The notes under the pieces: model-generated
What the model saw: the letters and a program-made list of their open reading frames with translations, nothing else
Database searches by the model: none
Told to the model about the DNA's origin: nothing
DNA from: Pedobacter psychroterrae
GTDB taxonomy: Bacteria > Bacteroidota > Bacteroidia > Sphingobacteriales > Sphingobacteriaceae
Reading direction: 5' to 3'
Length of the DNA stretch: 46,273 nt
Assembly: GCF_004331695.1 (NCBI RefSeq)
Contig: NZ_SJSL01000011.1
Coordinates: 1 to 46,273 of the forward strand
Made by a program: the position numbers and the translations under genes
Shown: positions 33,817 through 42,652 of the stretch, piece by piece
How the letters are laid out: every line of letters begins with the position of its first letter
Numbering within the stretch: the stretch's first letter is position 1

Positions 33817-35514
33817 CTAACCTGTGTAGGCATCTGTTACGCAACCTTCACTGGCATTACTTACTTGTTTCAAATATTTGTAGAGTACTCCTTTTGTGAC
33901 GGGTGGAGGAAGTTGTTTCCATACCGCCCGGCGTGTAGCAAGCTGCTCATCAGTAAGGTGTACATCGATAGAGTTGTTTACCGCATCGATGGTTATGATG
34001 TCGTCATCATGTACCAGTGCGATGTTTCCGCCATCCCATGCTTCCGGGGTAATGTGCCCTACCACAAATCCGTGTGTGCCTCCTGAAAAACGTCCATCTG
34101 TGATCAGGGCAACCGATTTACCAAGGCCTGCACCAATAATCAATGAGGTAGGTTTCAGCATCTCTGGCATACCAGGAGCTCCTTTAGGGCCAACTTGTCT
34201 GATCACCACCACATCTCCGCTTTTCAGGCGCCCACTCTGGATGCCAGCCATAAGCGATTTTTCTCCATCAAATACACGCGCAGGTCCAGTAAATTTCTCA
34301 CCTTCTTTACCGCTGATTTTGGCTACTGCGCCACTTGTTGCCAGGTTGCCATACAACATCTGAAGGTGGCCGGTTGCTTTTATCGGGGATTCCACGGGGA
34401 AGATGATTTTTTGTGTTTCAAATTCAAGGTCCACTGCATCAGCAACGTTTTCTGCAATGGTATTTCCTGTTACAGTAAGGCAATCGCCATGGATCAGGCC
34501 AACTTTAAGCAGGTATTTCATTACCGCAGGTACACCACCTATATTATGCAGATCTTCCATTAGGTAAGTTCCGCTTGGCTTAAGATCGCCAAGTACAGGT
34601 GTGCTGTCACTAATTCTCTGGAAGTCATTCAGTGTAAGGTTTAGGCCAACAGATTTAGCCATAGCGATTAAATGCAACACTGCATTTGTAGATCCGCCAA
34701 GAACCATCACCAGTACGATTGCATTGTGAAATGCTTTGTCGGTCATGATGTCTGAAGGCAATATATTTCTTTCCAGCAGTACCCTGATGGCCTTGCCTGC
34801 AGCCAGACATTCGTTCTTTTTTTCTTCGCTAACAGCAGGGTAGGAGGAGCTGTAAGGTAAGCTCATGCCTAAAGCTTCAATCGCTGAAGCCATGGTGTTG
34901 GCTGTATACATTCCACCGCATGCGCCGGCACCTGGACAGGCGTTTTTAATTACTCCCTGAAAATCTTCTTCTTCTAAATTGCCTGCTAATTTTTGCCCTA
35001 AAGCTTCAAATGCAGACACAATGTTCAATGCCTGTCCTTTGTAGTTGCCTGAATGGATACTTCCTCCATATACCATGATAGAAGGACGGTTCAAGCGGCC
35101 CATCGCCATAATAGAGCCTGGCATGTTTTTGTCACAGCCAGGGATGGTAATTAGTCCGTCGTAATATTGACCACCGCAAATGGTTTCTATAGAATCAGCA
35201 ATTACGTCTCTTGAAACCAAAGAATAGCGCATACCATCTGTTCCGTTAGACATGCCATCACTTACACCGATGGTACCGAAAGTTAAACCAACCATGTCAT
35301 TTTTCCAGACACCGTCTTTCACAATCTTAGCCAAATCATTCAAGTGCATGTTGCAGGTATTTCCATCGTATCCCATACTGGCAATACCAACCTGGGCTTT
35401 ATCCATGTCCGCTTTGGTCAGTCCAATTCCATAAAGCATCGCCTGTGCAGCTGGTTGGGTAGGATCTTGTGTAAATGTTTTACTATATCTGTTAATTTCT
35501 GGTGTTTGTGACAT
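33817..35514 (-). CDS. ilvD: Dihydroxy-acid dehydratase (IlvD)
   Basis: This 565-residue iron-sulfur enzyme dehydrates dihydroxyisovalerate and dihydroxymethylvalerate to the 2-oxo acids. Cluster cysteines lie in PGCDKNMPGS (about residue 120) and PGAGACGGMYTANTM (about 190); a third is in the first 60 residues (GNTCNMHL). The C-terminal GRFSGGTHGFVVGHITPEA motif is intact. Length is normal. It follows ilvE by 83 bp. Confidence 0.96.
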   Translation of the reverse strand: MSQTPEINRYSKTFTQDPTQPAAQAMLYGIGLTKADMDKAQVGIASMGYDGNTCNMHLNDLAKIVKDGVWKNDMVGLTFGTIGVSDGMSNGTDGMRYSLVSRDVIADSIETICGGQYYDGLITIPGCDKNMPGSIMAMGRLNRPSIMVYGGSIHSGNYKGQALNIVSAFEALGQKLAGNLEEEDFQGVIKNACPGAGACGGMYTANTMASAIEALGMSLPYSSSYPAVSEEKKNECLAAGKAIRVLLERNILPSDIMTDKAFHNAIVLVMVLGGSTNAVLHLIAMAKSVGLNLTLNDFQRISDSTPVLGDLKPSGTYLMEDLHNIGGVPAVMKYLLKVGLIHGDCLTVTGNTIAENVADAVDLEFETQKIIFPVESPIKATGHLQMLYGNLATSGAVAKISGKEGEKFTGPARVFDGEKSLMAGIQSGRLKSGDVVVIRQVGPKGAPGMPEMLKPTSLIIGAGLGKSVALITDGRFSGGTHGFVVGHITPEAWDGGNIALVHDDDIITIDAVNNSIDVHLTDEQLATRRAVWKQLPPPVTKGVLYKYLKQVSNASEGCVTDAYTG

Positions 35515-35597
35515 AATTAGGTCTGTATCTTGGTTATTCGTGTTGTGTTAATTTTATTATTTGTTTTTTTTAAGCTGTTTATCGTACTATCTAGCTA

Positions 35598-36488
35598 CTA
35601 AATAATTACTTCATAATTCTGTTTTTCCAGCACAAGGTTTTTATAGGTGCGTTGTAATGTGGCGCCAGCACTATCAGTCCATTTTAGCGGGAAGTGATAT
35701 TCGTCAACTAAACTAATTCCTGCTATTTCAGTAGCTGTGCCACAGAAAAAAGCACTGTCGGCTTGTTTTAAATCTGCTACGGTCAACTGCTTTTCAATGA
35801 TCTCAATATCCAATACATGGCATAATTCTATGATTGTCGCCCGCGTAATCCCTGCCAGGATATTTCCAAGCGCCGGTGTATACAGTTTGCCTTTCTTTTC
35901 AATAAAGATATTTGCACCTGGTGCTTCGGCAATATTTCCATTCATATCCAGCAATAATGCCTCATCAAATCCTTTTCTTTTAGCTGCTGTAGTGGCCAGG
36001 ATCGAGTTTACATAATTTCCACTCACTTTGGCCTGTATAGGTGTTGATTTTGGATTAGGCCGCTCATATTCTGAAATACATACTTTAAGCAATTTATGCC
36101 CAAGGTAAGCACCCCAATCCCATGCACAGATCATAATGGAAGCATCATTGCCGGCAATTAGCGACATATTGGCCGGGCAGTAAACCAACGGGCGAATATA
36201 AGCATCCTTTAAATTGTTAATTTCAAGTACTTTATATGTTTTATTGATCAGGTCATCGATATCCCATGGGAAAGGCATAGCTACCAGCTCAGCTGATTTT
36301 TTTAACCTTTCAAAATGCGCCCTTGCTTTAAAAATACGGGTGCCGTTGTGCGTATTGTAAGCTCGTATACCTTCAAAAACTGCATACCCATAATGCAGCG
36401 ACTGTCCGTATAGATCAGTGGTTGCTTCTGCTGCTTTCTCAAACTGCCCGTTTAAGTAAAGTGTCGTATTTGAGTTATAATATTGCAT
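35598..36488 (-). CDS. ilvE: Branched-chain amino acid aminotransferase (IlvE)
   Basis: A 296-residue class IV PLP aminotransferase carrying out the last step of Ile, Val and Leu synthesis. The PLP Lys lies in AKVSGNYVNS (about residue 155). HYGYAVFEGIRAYN, LLLDMNGNIAEAPGANIFI and LAGITRATIIEL are conserved. It is the first structural gene of the ilv/leu operon. The attenuator terminator ends 35 bp before its ATG. Confidence 0.95.
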   Translation of the reverse strand: MQYYNSNTTLYLNGQFEKAAEATTDLYGQSLHYGYAVFEGIRAYNTHNGTRIFKARAHFERLKKSAELVAMPFPWDIDDLINKTYKVLEINNLKDAYIRPLVYCPANMSLIAGNDASIMICAWDWGAYLGHKLLKVCISEYERPNPKSTPIQAKVSGNYVNSILATTAAKRKGFDEALLLDMNGNIAEAPGANIFIEKKGKLYTPALGNILAGITRATIIELCHVLDIEIIEKQLTVADLKQADSAFFCGTATEIAGISLVDEYHFPLKWTDSAGATLQRTYKNLVLEKQNYEVII

Positions 36489-36523
36489 TTTGAGGTATAT
36501 GATTGTATAATAGGTGTTTCATT

Positions 36524-36552
36524 AAAAAAGCGCCACTTTGGGTGGCGCTTTT
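36524..36552 (-). terminator. Attenuator terminator upstream of ilvE
   Basis: On the minus strand AAAAGCGCCAC (36552-36542) pairs with GTGGCGCTTTT (36536-36526), an 11-bp perfect stem with a five-base loop, followed by further T. It lies between the leader peptide and ilvE, not after a gene, so it acts inside the operon's leader. Its 5' arm contains AGCGCC, complementary to GGCGCT in the last codons of the leader peptide (36589-36584), giving a competing antiterminator. Confidence 0.88.
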
Positions 36553-36579
36553 GAGTATTTATAAGTATTAAATATTCTT

Positions 36580-36663
36580 TTACAGCGCCTTTTCCTTCTG
36601 AATAATCAGCAGGAGAATTACATTAATAATGACAGTAAATAAGACGTTGACTGAAAGATTCAT
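36580..36663 (-). CDS. Branched-chain amino acid leader peptide (attenuator)
   Basis: A 27-codon open frame starts ATG at 36663 and ends TAA at 36580. It reads MNLSVNVLFT, then VIINVILLLII (codons 11-21), then QKEKAL. Fifteen of the 27 residues are Ile, Val or Leu, and ten of the eleven in codons 11-21. It precedes ilvE by about 90 bp with a terminator between. A ribosome stalled at codons 11-21 would leave GGCGCT (codons 25-27) free to pair with the terminator's 5' arm; a ribosome reaching the stop codon would cover it. This is the classical ilv attenuation logic. The protein itself is expected to have no other function. Confidence 0.85.
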   Translation of the reverse strand: MNLSVNVLFTVIINVILLLIIQKEKAL

Positions 36664-36957
36664 TTGTTCTCTATTTGTTGTTGTTTATAAAAACCAATTT
36701 AGTGCTTGATGTTTAAACTATCAATAGTTCAGTGAAAATATTTGAAAAAAAATATTATACTGTTATTTTTTATTAATTCGATATAATATTCTTAGTTTAA
36801 GTGGTAATTCATGTCTTAAAGTGGTGGCTTGTATACCGAATATGAAATCGGTATTCGGTATAGGTGTTATGCTAGCATCATAAATATCCTCGTTTTCTTC
36901 TTAAAATACCTAAAGTGCTGACAAAAGTTGATGAAATTCCGGCTTTGTGAACAACAA
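36664..36957. other. AT-rich regulatory region upstream of the ilv/leu operon
   Basis: No gene was found. The region must hold the promoter of the ilv/leu transcript; no exact TAnnTTTG box was seen on the minus strand. It contains a perfect inverted repeat (36832-36862, listed separately) and two direct TTAA(A)GTGGT strings near 36797 and 36816. Confidence 0.55.
36832..36862. promoter_or_regulatory. Perfect 11-bp inverted repeat, candidate operator
   Basis: TATACCGAATA (36832-36842) and TATTCGGTATA (36852-36862) are perfect complements across a 9-bp spacer. There is no T run, so termination is unlikely. It sits about 170 bp upstream of the ilv leader ATG and beyond the atpC terminator. Dimeric regulator binding is plausible; the regulator is unknown. 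Confidence 0.45.
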
Positions 36958-36987
36958 AAAAGCCCTTTGAATATTCAAAGGGCTTTT
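36958..36987 (-). terminator. Terminator after atpC
   Basis: AAAAGCCCTTTGAAT and ATTCAAAGGGCTTTT make a 30-bp perfect palindrome with A/T runs at both ends, 21 bp after the atpC stop. It could also work on the other strand. Confidence 0.88.
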
Positions 36988-37008
36988 CAATATTATCTGA
37001 TTTAAATA

Positions 37009-37251
37009 TTAAGCAACCCCTTCGGCCAGAACAATAATTTTGTTTTTTAAAACTTCTACCACACCACCTTTAATAATGAAGGTATCTTCACCTGTTTTAC
37101 TTCTAATAATTACCGGTCCGTCTTCTAAAGTTGAAATAATGGGGGCATGGTCTTTCAAAATCTGGAAAGAACCCATCACACCCGGTACGGTAACCGCAGT
37201 TACTTCACCTTCAAAAACTTTCTTATCTGGGGTTAATATTTCTAATGTCAT
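37009..37251 (-). CDS. atpC: F1F0 ATP synthase epsilon subunit, short form (AtpC)
   Basis: An 80-residue protein comprising only the N-terminal beta-sandwich of epsilon (MTLEILTPDKKVFEGEVTAVTVPG, then GSFQILKDHAPIISTLEDG). The C-terminal pair of helices present in the 135-140-residue E. coli protein is missing. That helical part is the inhibitory, ATP-sensing arm, so this subunit probably lacks it. The frame ends naturally before a terminator, so this looks like a native short form rather than a truncation. The start is 1 bp after the atpD stop. Confidence 0.93.
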   Translation of the reverse strand: MTLEILTPDKKVFEGEVTAVTVPGVMGSFQILKDHAPIISTLEDGPVIIRSKTGEDTFIIKGGVVEVLKNKIIVLAEGVA

Positions 37252-37252
37252 A

Positions 37253-38755
37253 CTAGTTTGCTTCAGCTAATAGTTTTTTACCTTTTTCTATCGCTTCTTC
37301 TATGCTTCCAACCAGGTTAAATGCAGCTTCCGGATATTCATCAACCTCACCATCCATGATCATGTTAAATCCTTTGATGGTATCTTTAATGTCAACCAAT
37401 ACACCTTTCAATCCAGTGAATTGCTCAGCAACATGGAATGGCTGAGACAAGAAACGTTGAACACGACGCGCACGAGATACAATCAGTTTATCTTCTTCAG
37501 ACAACTCGTCCATACCAAGAATCGCAATGATATCCTGTAATTCTTTATAACGTTGTAAAGTTTCTTTTACACGTTGAGCAGTATCATAGTGCTCATCACC
37601 TAAAATAGCACGGGAAAGGATACGTGAAGTAGAATCCAATGGATCCACTGCAGGATAGATACCTAACTCAGCAATTTTACGTGACAATACAGTAGTTGCA
37701 TCTAAGTGGGCAAAGGTTGTGGCCGGAGCCGGGTCAGTTAAATCATCCGCCGGTACATAAACAGCCTGTACGGATGTAATTGAACCACGTTTAGTTGAAG
37801 TAATACGCTCCTGCATCAAACCCATCTCGGTAGCCAAAGTTGGCTGGTAACCTACGGCTGAAGGCATGCGACCTAATAGAGCCGATACTTCAGAACCTGC
37901 CTGAGTGAAACGGAAGATATTGTCAACGAAGAAAAGGATGTCCTTTCCAGCGCCTTCGCCATCACCATCACGGAAATATTCTGCAACTGTTAGTCCTGAT
38001 AAAGCCACACGTGCACGTGCACCAGGAGGCTCGTTCATCTGACCAAATACAAGGGTTGCTTTAGATTCTTTTAACTTTTCAATATCAACTGTTTTCAGGT
38101 CCCATCCACCTTTTTCCATTGAATGAAGGAATTCGTCGCCATAGTTGATTACACCAGATTCGATAAACTCACGCAAAAGGTCATTACCTTCACGTGTACG
38201 CTCACCCACACCAGCGAAAACTGATAAACCAGCATAAGCTTTCGCAATGTTGTTTACCAATTCCATGATCAATACTGTTTTTCCTACACCCGCACCACCA
38301 AACAAACCGATCTTACCACCTTTAGCATAAGGCTCTAATAAGTCAATAACTTTAATACCTGTAAAAAGTACTTCCGTTTCAGTTGACAGATCTTCAAATC
38401 TTGGAGGAGCATTGTGAATTGGTCGTCCACCGGTTTTATCCACAGCATTGATGCCGTCAATTGCTTCACCAACAACATTGAACAAACGGCCTTTGATCTG
38501 ATCACCAACGGGCATCTGGATAGCGGCACCTGTATCTACTGCTTTCATTCCGCGAACCAAACCATCAGTTGAGTCCATGGCGATTGCGCGTATACGATCC
38601 TCTCCAAGGTGTTGTTGAACTTCTAAAACGACTTTCTGTCCGTTTTCTTTTGTAATCTCTAATGCAGAGAAAATTTCAGGTAAATGAGCATCGTCAGCAA
38701 AACTCACGTCAACTACCGGTCCTATGATCTGCGCTATCTTTCCAATGTTAGGCAT
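37253..38755 (-). CDS. atpD: F1F0 ATP synthase beta subunit (AtpD)
   Basis: The 500-residue catalytic subunit of the F1 sector. The P-loop is GGAGVGKTVL (about 158-167). The catalytic Glu follows in GVGERTREGNDL. FFVDNIFRFTQAGSEVSALLGRMPS and the DELSEEDKL hinge are conserved. It pairs with atpC only; the a, b, c, alpha, gamma and delta genes are not nearby, a split arrangement usual in Bacteroidota. A -7-like box (TAACTTTG, 38833-38826 on the minus strand) lies about 70 bp upstream of its ATG. Confidence 0.97.
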   Translation of the reverse strand: MPNIGKIAQIIGPVVDVSFADDAHLPEIFSALEITKENGQKVVLEVQQHLGEDRIRAIAMDSTDGLVRGMKAVDTGAAIQMPVGDQIKGRLFNVVGEAIDGINAVDKTGGRPIHNAPPRFEDLSTETEVLFTGIKVIDLLEPYAKGGKIGLFGGAGVGKTVLIMELVNNIAKAYAGLSVFAGVGERTREGNDLLREFIESGVINYGDEFLHSMEKGGWDLKTVDIEKLKESKATLVFGQMNEPPGARARVALSGLTVAEYFRDGDGEGAGKDILFFVDNIFRFTQAGSEVSALLGRMPSAVGYQPTLATEMGLMQERITSTKRGSITSVQAVYVPADDLTDPAPATTFAHLDATTVLSRKIAELGIYPAVDPLDSTSRILSRAILGDEHYDTAQRVKETLQRYKELQDIIAILGMDELSEEDKLIVSRARRVQRFLSQPFHVAEQFTGLKGVLVDIKDTIKGFNMIMDGEVDEYPEAAFNLVGSIEEAIEKGKKLLAEAN

Positions 38756-38825
38756 ATATTGTTTTGGGTAAAATTATAAATATCAAATTGTTAAAGGCTG
38801 TTTTACAAGTCCGCAATTCGGTTTG

Positions 38826-38833
38826 CAAAGTTA
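38826..38833 (-). promoter_or_regulatory. Putative -7 element of the atpDC promoter
   Basis: On the minus strand the bases read TAACTTTG, an exact match to TAnnTTTG, about 70 bp upstream of the atpD start. The -33 region is not clear. Confidence 0.4.
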
Positions 38834-38906
38834 AAATTTTTCAACAAGAATTACATATATAAATAAAAAGTTTTTCCACAGTTTTTTTATCGATATTTTA
38901 GCGGGT

Positions 38907-39812
38907 ATGAAAACAATATTAGTAACTGGCAGCAATGGCCTTTTAGGACAGAAAATAACGCAGCAGGTCTTGTTAACAAGGCAGTTTAACCTTATCGCTA
39001 CGGCTAAAGGCCCGGACCGTTATCCGGTCCGAAGTGGTTATATATATGCCGATATGGATATCCTCGATCCCGTTGCCGTAAAAAATGTTGTTGAAATTCA
39101 TAAACCTGATGCCATTATCCACACCGCGGCTATGACCAACGTAGATACCTGTGAGGATCAAAAAGAGCTGGCTTACCAGTTAAATGTAACAGCGGTAAGG
39201 ACTTTGGTCGAACTCTGTCAGATTCACAATATCCAGCTCGTCCATTTGTCTACGGACTTCATTTTTGATGGTGAGCATGGCCCTTATGATGAAATGGCAG
39301 CGCCCAATCCACTAAGTTATTATGGACAGACCAAGCTCGAAGCCGAAGAAGCGATCAAAACAGCCCAGTGCAAATGGGCTATCCTGCGTACCATCATTGT
39401 ATATGGTATCGTGAGCGATATGAGTCGCAGTAATATAGTACTTTGGGCCAAGGGGGCTTTAGAAAAGGGAGCGCCTATTAATGTAGTGAACGATCAATGG
39501 CGAATGCCTACACTCGCCGAAGACCTTGCTGATTGCTGCCTGCTTGCTGTCGAGAAAGATGCATTTGGTGTTTACAACGCTTCAGGTAAAGATATGATGA
39601 GCATTTCTGAACTGGTAGGGAGGGTGGCCGACTACTGGCATCTGGACAAATCACTAATTAATGAGATAAGTGCCGAAACATTAAATCAGACTGCTAAAAG
39701 ACCCGCCAGAACCGGCTTTATCTTAGATAAGACGATCAGGGAGCTGGGATATAATCCACATAGTTTTGAAGAAGGATTGCAGATTTTGGATCAGCAATTG
39801 GCCGGCAACTAA
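38907..39812 (+). CDS. RmlD-like NAD(P)-dependent sugar-nucleotide reductase
   Basis: A 301-residue short-chain dehydrogenase of the dTDP-4-dehydrorhamnose reductase family. The N-terminal nucleotide-binding motif is TGSNGLLGQKI (about 7-17). HTAAMTNVDTCED and STDFIFDGEHGPYDE are typical of RmlD. The catalytic YxxxK is YYGQTKLEAE (about 143). No other rhamnose genes are adjacent, so the true substrate is uncertain. It is transcribed divergently from atpD and converges on the usher-like gene with a 22-bp gap. Confidence 0.82.
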   Translation: MKTILVTGSNGLLGQKITQQVLLTRQFNLIATAKGPDRYPVRSGYIYADMDILDPVAVKNVVEIHKPDAIIHTAAMTNVDTCEDQKELAYQLNVTAVRTLVELCQIHNIQLVHLSTDFIFDGEHGPYDEMAAPNPLSYYGQTKLEAEEAIKTAQCKWAILRTIIVYGIVSDMSRSNIVLWAKGALEKGAPINVVNDQWRMPTLAEDLADCCLLAVEKDAFGVYNASGKDMMSISELVGRVADYWHLDKSLINEISAETLNQTAKRPARTGFILDKTIRELGYNPHSFEEGLQILDQQLAGN

Positions 39813-39834
39813 GCGCAGGGTCAGTTTGTATAAA

Positions 39835-42651
39835 TTATTTCCGCAAAGAGGGAGAGGAGAATCTCTTGGTTTCTATTTTCCTCTGTTTTACATTCAATAT
39901 CAGATTGACAGATTTAATTTCACCGGAGATGATTTCTGTTTGTTGATCTCCCTGCAGGTTTTCTATTTCAGGTGGTAAATTTTCCGTATTGATACGTATG
40001 GTATATTTTCCGGTAGGAATAAAAAAGATGTACGAACCATCAGTATTGGTTCTTGTCAGGTAACTTTGGCCATTTTCTCCCATTGCAGTGATTGCCAATC
40101 CTTCTTTTTGCTGACCTATTTCGTAGCTGAATTCATTGTAATCATAGGATATGGTACCTTTCAGTGTGCCTGTTTTTTGCAGTGGAATTTCAATTCTTTG
40201 TTTTTTTTCAAAGTTGATTTTCTGGTCAGGCGCATACCAGCCCTTTATTTTTGGTACAGATATCCGGTATTCTCCCTGAGGCAGATTTTTATAGTTGATG
40301 GTTCCGTCTTTACCGCTTATAAATGCTACATCATTTACGTAAACTAGAAAATTAGAAGCAACTGAATCAGTAGCGTCGTAAATTCCATTTTGGTTGACGT
40401 CTTTAAACATCAGAACCTGTAGTGTACCATTGCGGGACCCAATTTTGGAACCCTTTAATTTTTTGGTAATGCCTATTTCAAAAACGTCCGACCGATATTC
40501 GCCTATCGCTGACATGTAAGTGTTGCTGTTCACACTGCCAAAAAGCTGTAGTTTAGGAAGAATTTCATATTCAGTCCGGCAGTTTAACTGCATGTTCTTA
40601 CCAAAGCTATTGTCACTAAAATAATTGAAGCCGCCTTCAGCTCTCAGTTTCCCTTTGAAAAAGGTATGCTGCAAGGTGGGACTGATGTTCACTGTCGACT
40701 GTTTTGCCCGTTTTTCTATAAAGTTATTCACCGCTTCTCCAACGTAAAATGACCCTTGCTGGACAGACATGTTCAGATTAAAAAAACGATAGTTATAATT
40801 GGCATTCAGTCGGGTATGAAATTGCTTTTTAGAATCCATTGATGAGTTATAATAGCCATTTTGAGTGTTGACGGACATGTATTGGTGTTCAGAAATAGGT
40901 ATGTTTATCGTAGCATTTACATTCCACGACTGCAGACTGGCTGAACTATTCAACTGCGAATTTAGAACAATGGCATTGTTTGTCTCCGTTTTATAGTTTG
41001 GGGAAATGGATATGGTGAACTTATTAAAGAGTTTATGTGAAAATCCAATTTCTGCACTTAGCGTTTTAAATGAAGCATTAAATAACGATAACATTCCAAT
41101 ACTCGCAGGGGCGTAATTATAGTAATCCACACTCGCCCATGTACTCACCGAATTTCCGCGATACATGATACGCTCAGCAAGATTAGTCGCTCCCTGTCTT
41201 GAGCCAGGGTAGTATTTTGTACTTACGAAATTTGTACTCGATATTGTCAGCTTATCGAAGCTGCCTGCAAAATCCAAGCTGCCGGCAAAACCATAGTTTG
41301 AAACCGGACCATTTAATACATGATCGATTCTCCCTCCGTTTATGCTGCCACTATATTGAAATTTTTTGCCGTTTAGTCCGAATTGATTATGAATAAGAAA
41401 GTTGGTAGTTTTCAGAAAGTTGTTGTTCTGATATATGGCTCCGCTTTTAAAATTCCATCTCTTTGTCTGGTGACTAAAACTACCCCAGGCGGCTTCTCCG
41501 CTTGAAAAAAGATTTTGAAATCTTTCTCCTAGCAAATTTACACTGTTCTTCACATACCCGCCCTCATACCTGTTATCATTTGTTGTGTCAGCTACATAAA
41601 ATTCTCCGCCTTTACCCATGATATTGAGATCCAGTGATTTATTTATATTCCCCGCCTTTAATCCCATGTTATGTGCCTCATACCCCAGGTAGGTATTCCT
41701 GAGCATGGTAGGTGAAAAACTGCTATTTTTGTACGCTGTCAAGTCTACATTATAGGCCATATTTCCCTGAGGTAAGTTCAGTGTCCCCCTGCCTGTTAGC
41801 TGATATAACTCATTAGGACTACCCAGGCCCTGAGAGCCAAGACTAAAACTGTTGTTGTCACGGTTGTTGTTCATGCCTCGTTCCTCAAATTGTCGGTTAC
41901 TTTTAGCGTTCTGGACACGTACATAATTCGCTTCAAACAATTCCCCATTTGCATATAAACCCGCAATTGTGATGTCAAACCCTTCATTTCCAAACATTTT
42001 TCTGTTCACTGGTCTGCTGGAATAGATAAGCGTATCTCCACCAGCCGGTATCGTGAGGAGGATAGCTTTCTCAAAGTCTCCGGTTTCCACAGCATTGGGA
42101 TAGTTAATTACCAGAGATATTTTTTGTGTTGTATTTCCCTGATTTTGTACCCTTATTGGAATTTTAATGGAGTCCGTCATGTTCTGCAGCAGAATATTGT
42201 TAACCTGGGCAAAAAATGTAACATTTTTTTTCATGATGACTTGTAGTTTGCAAATATCACTACTGATAGTAGTTTTTGCTGTGTCTGTTAGCACCGCGTT
42301 CACAAGGTATTCTCTGGCAGATTGTGCTTTATTGGAAATGAATAATTTCGTTGGTAAAAAAAGACTGTCACCCGGATTCAGACGGATGATACGGCTAGCC
42401 CTCGAGATGAGCTCGAGATCTTCATCGTGTGTGATTTTGGCAGTAGCTACTAATACTTTGCTACTGTTGTTCGTCACTTTAACAGTTAGATTAATCAGCT
42501 CCTGATTGCCACCAGTAAGAGTTTTTTCAATGAAATTGATAGAAACATCGTTTTTTAGCTGTGCCATAGCAGCACCTTGCAATACTGTCAAAATGATTAT
42601 CGTCAGCATAAACCGGAACTTAAAATTATATTTTAACACTCCGGAGCGCAT
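39835..42651 (-). CDS. Large outer-membrane protein, usher-like, of a surface-fibre cluster
   Basis: A 938-residue exported protein from the ATG at 42651, 1 bp after the preceding stop; the frame extends up to 42705 but would overlap that gene by 53 bp. Residues about 1-31 are a signal peptide ending AMAQ. Residues about 32-260 form Ig-like domains ('LINLTVKVTNNSSKVLV', 'IPIRVQNQGNTTQKISLVI'). About 270-760 is a long array of alternating strands typical of a large barrel (for example LGYEAHNMGLKAGN). The last 170 residues contain a VLMFKDVNQNGIYDATDS motif and carboxypeptidase-regulatory-like repeats (PQGEYRISVP, GKYTIRIN). Barrel plus terminal Ig domains plus neighbours suggest an usher. No FimD-specific motif was recognised, so this is inference. 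Confidence 0.65.
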   Translation of the reverse strand: MRSGVLKYNFKFRFMLTIIILTVLQGAAMAQLKNDVSINFIEKTLTGGNQELINLTVKVTNNSSKVLVATAKITHDEDLELISRASRIIRLNPGDSLFLPTKLFISNKAQSAREYLVNAVLTDTAKTTISSDICKLQVIMKKNVTFFAQVNNILLQNMTDSIKIPIRVQNQGNTTQKISLVINYPNAVETGDFEKAILLTIPAGGDTLIYSSRPVNRKMFGNEGFDITIAGLYANGELFEANYVRVQNAKSNRQFEERGMNNNRDNNSFSLGSQGLGSPNELYQLTGRGTLNLPQGNMAYNVDLTAYKNSSFSPTMLRNTYLGYEAHNMGLKAGNINKSLDLNIMGKGGEFYVADTTNDNRYEGGYVKNSVNLLGERFQNLFSSGEAAWGSFSHQTKRWNFKSGAIYQNNNFLKTTNFLIHNQFGLNGKKFQYSGSINGGRIDHVLNGPVSNYGFAGSLDFAGSFDKLTISSTNFVSTKYYPGSRQGATNLAERIMYRGNSVSTWASVDYYNYAPASIGMLSLFNASFKTLSAEIGFSHKLFNKFTISISPNYKTETNNAIVLNSQLNSSASLQSWNVNATINIPISEHQYMSVNTQNGYYNSSMDSKKQFHTRLNANYNYRFFNLNMSVQQGSFYVGEAVNNFIEKRAKQSTVNISPTLQHTFFKGKLRAEGGFNYFSDNSFGKNMQLNCRTEYEILPKLQLFGSVNSNTYMSAIGEYRSDVFEIGITKKLKGSKIGSRNGTLQVLMFKDVNQNGIYDATDSVASNFLVYVNDVAFISGKDGTINYKNLPQGEYRISVPKIKGWYAPDQKINFEKKQRIEIPLQKTGTLKGTISYDYNEFSYEIGQQKEGLAITAMGENGQSYLTRTNTDGSYIFFIPTGKYTIRINTENLPPEIENLQGDQQTEIISGEIKSVNLILNVKQRKIETKRFSSPSLRK

Positions 42652-42652
42652 G

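Noticed and set aside
33788..33844. Upstream start for ilvB at 33844
   Set aside because: It would overlap ilvD and add a Leu/Lys/Arg-rich segment unlike the family; ATG 33787 fits better.
36489..36663. T-box or metabolite riboswitch upstream of ilvE
   Set aside because: No T-box consensus or long conserved structure is visible, and the leader peptide with competing hairpins explains the region.
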